A stretch of 64,000 bases of DNA. Source: an uncultured Chloroflexota bacterium. Its GTDB lineage: Bacteria; Chloroflexota; UBA11872; VXNJ01. The position numbers and the translations under genes were made by a program. Location: contig CAJWLF010000011.1 of NCBI GenBank assembly GCA_913043205.1, positions 1 to 64,000 of the forward strand, given 5' to 3'. The notes below the pieces were generated by a model. It saw only the letters and a list, made by a program, of their open reading frames with translations, did no database searches and was not told the origin of the DNA. Positions 63,645-64,000 of the stretch are shown here, piece after piece; the first letter of the stretch is position 1, and each line of letters starts with the position of its first letter.

Positions 63645-64000
63645 TTATCCGAGCCCGATTTTAATGGCATTGGCTCCCAGCACACCTGTCATATGTACAT
63701 TTGACAATGATGATTCCTGTACTGCCTTGACAGCCTTTAATTGTGAAATCAGAGGATAGTCAGACCCAAAAACGATTCTCCCAGGAGCCAACTGAGTCAT
63801 GACTGAGTAGACTCTCGAATCATATAGATACTGAGATGCAGCACAGTCGTAATATACGTTAGAGGTATTTTTTGCTATCTCAGGCATCATTTCGTAAAAA
63901 CCTAACCCACCACCCCAATGGGCCAAAATAAGTTTAAGCGCCTCGGACTTCTTATCAATTAGTTTTGCAACACGTTCAGGAGATGTGCTCTCCTTCCCTG
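63645..64000 (-). CDS. Amidohydrolase (Amidohydro_2 family), C-terminal part
   Basis: The frame is open from the window edge to TAA at 63645, giving the last 117 or so residues. ALKLILAHWGGGLGFYEMMPE carries the family's His-x-Gly-Gly segment, then NVYYDCAASQYLYD, and IVFGSDYPLI supplies the metal-site Asp. The final GVLGANAIKIGLG matches the usual end of metal-dependent TIM-barrel hydrolases and decarboxylases of this group. The start is outside the window. Substrate unknown. Confidence 0.82.
   Translation of the reverse strand, partial: GKESTSPERVAKLIDKKSEALKLILAHWGGGLGFYEMMPEIAKNTSNVYYDCAASQYLYDSRVYSVMTQLAPGRIVFGSDYPLISQLKAVKAVQESSLSNVHMTGVLGANAIKIGLG

Noticed and set aside
1-64000. CRISPR array, insertion sequence or rRNA gene
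   Set aside because: I found no regularly spaced repeats, transposase frames or rRNA-like sequence on reading through the window.

Overview
What this is. The window reads as one compact bacterial chromosome segment with no plasmid, phage or CRISPR signature. I infer a member of the Chloroflexota, most plausibly a marine Dehalococcoidia/SAR202-type organism. The supporting signs are a short one-repeat EF-Ts (164 aa), a solute-binding lipoprotein with a VEKVV-type linker, an L,D-transpeptidase with an N-terminal 'ETGH...YW...FGLPIS' module, a sulfite-oxidase-like protein with an N-terminal membrane domain, two-subunit glycine decarboxylase, DapL-type lysine synthesis, and many catabolic SDR, sulfatase, aconitase-X and FAH enzymes. 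This placement is inference; no 16S rRNA gene is present.

Layout. 1-6.7 kb: end of a sugar-type ABC permease, its binding lipoprotein, and three tandem choline-sulfatase-like sulfatases on the opposite strand. 6.8-9.9 kb: an SDR, an aldo/keto reductase and an L,D-transpeptidase. 9.9-14.4 kb: complete pstSCAB-phoU phosphate uptake operon. 14.5-19.1 kb: RraA-like aldolase, two-subunit aconitase X, MFS transporter, CPBP protease, tRNA-Arg. 19.1-22.7 kb: ABC exporter, a catalytically atypical SDR and MscS. 22.9-27.1 kb: HpcH aldolase facing a tight FAH/SAM-hydrolase/P1-peptidase/MazG operon. 27.1-31.4 kb: gcvT-gcvH-gcvPA-gcvPB. 31.4-36.3 kb: a beta-propeller protein, an M23 peptidase, a membrane molybdoenzyme and a Xer-type recombinase. 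36.3-40.6 kb: miaA-dapF-dapL-hflX. 40.7-42.2 kb: fchA-folD. 42.2-54.6 kb: one long minus-strand operon rpsB-tsf-pyrH-frr-uppS-cdsA-dxr-rseP-ispG-mutS-mutL. 54.6-64 kb: topA, mfd, pth, rsmA, two SDR-fold genes, rdgB and a cut-off amidohydrolase.

How the parts work together. GcvTHP feeds methylene-tetrahydrofolate to FolD/FchA, but this FolD has lost the residues used for the cyclohydrolase step, so the neighbouring FchA probably performs it. DapL, DapF, UppS, the L,D-transpeptidase and the M23 peptidase argue for a cross-linked peptidoglycan wall. The sulfatases, FAH, HpcH, AcnX, RraA and SDR genes fit scavenging of sulfated and oxidised organic matter, and the pst operon fits phosphate-poor water.

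What stands out. The best leads are the degenerate FolD next to FchA, a cysteine-rich SDR-fold pseudoenzyme translationally coupled to a canonical SDR, ribosomal protein S2 with a histone-H1-like tail plus a possible Shine-Dalgarno-masking leader, and heavy use of TTG starts with probable ACG (gcvT) and CTG (ispG) starts. Genes are packed tightly: several pairs overlap by 4 nt, including tail-to-tail overlaps.
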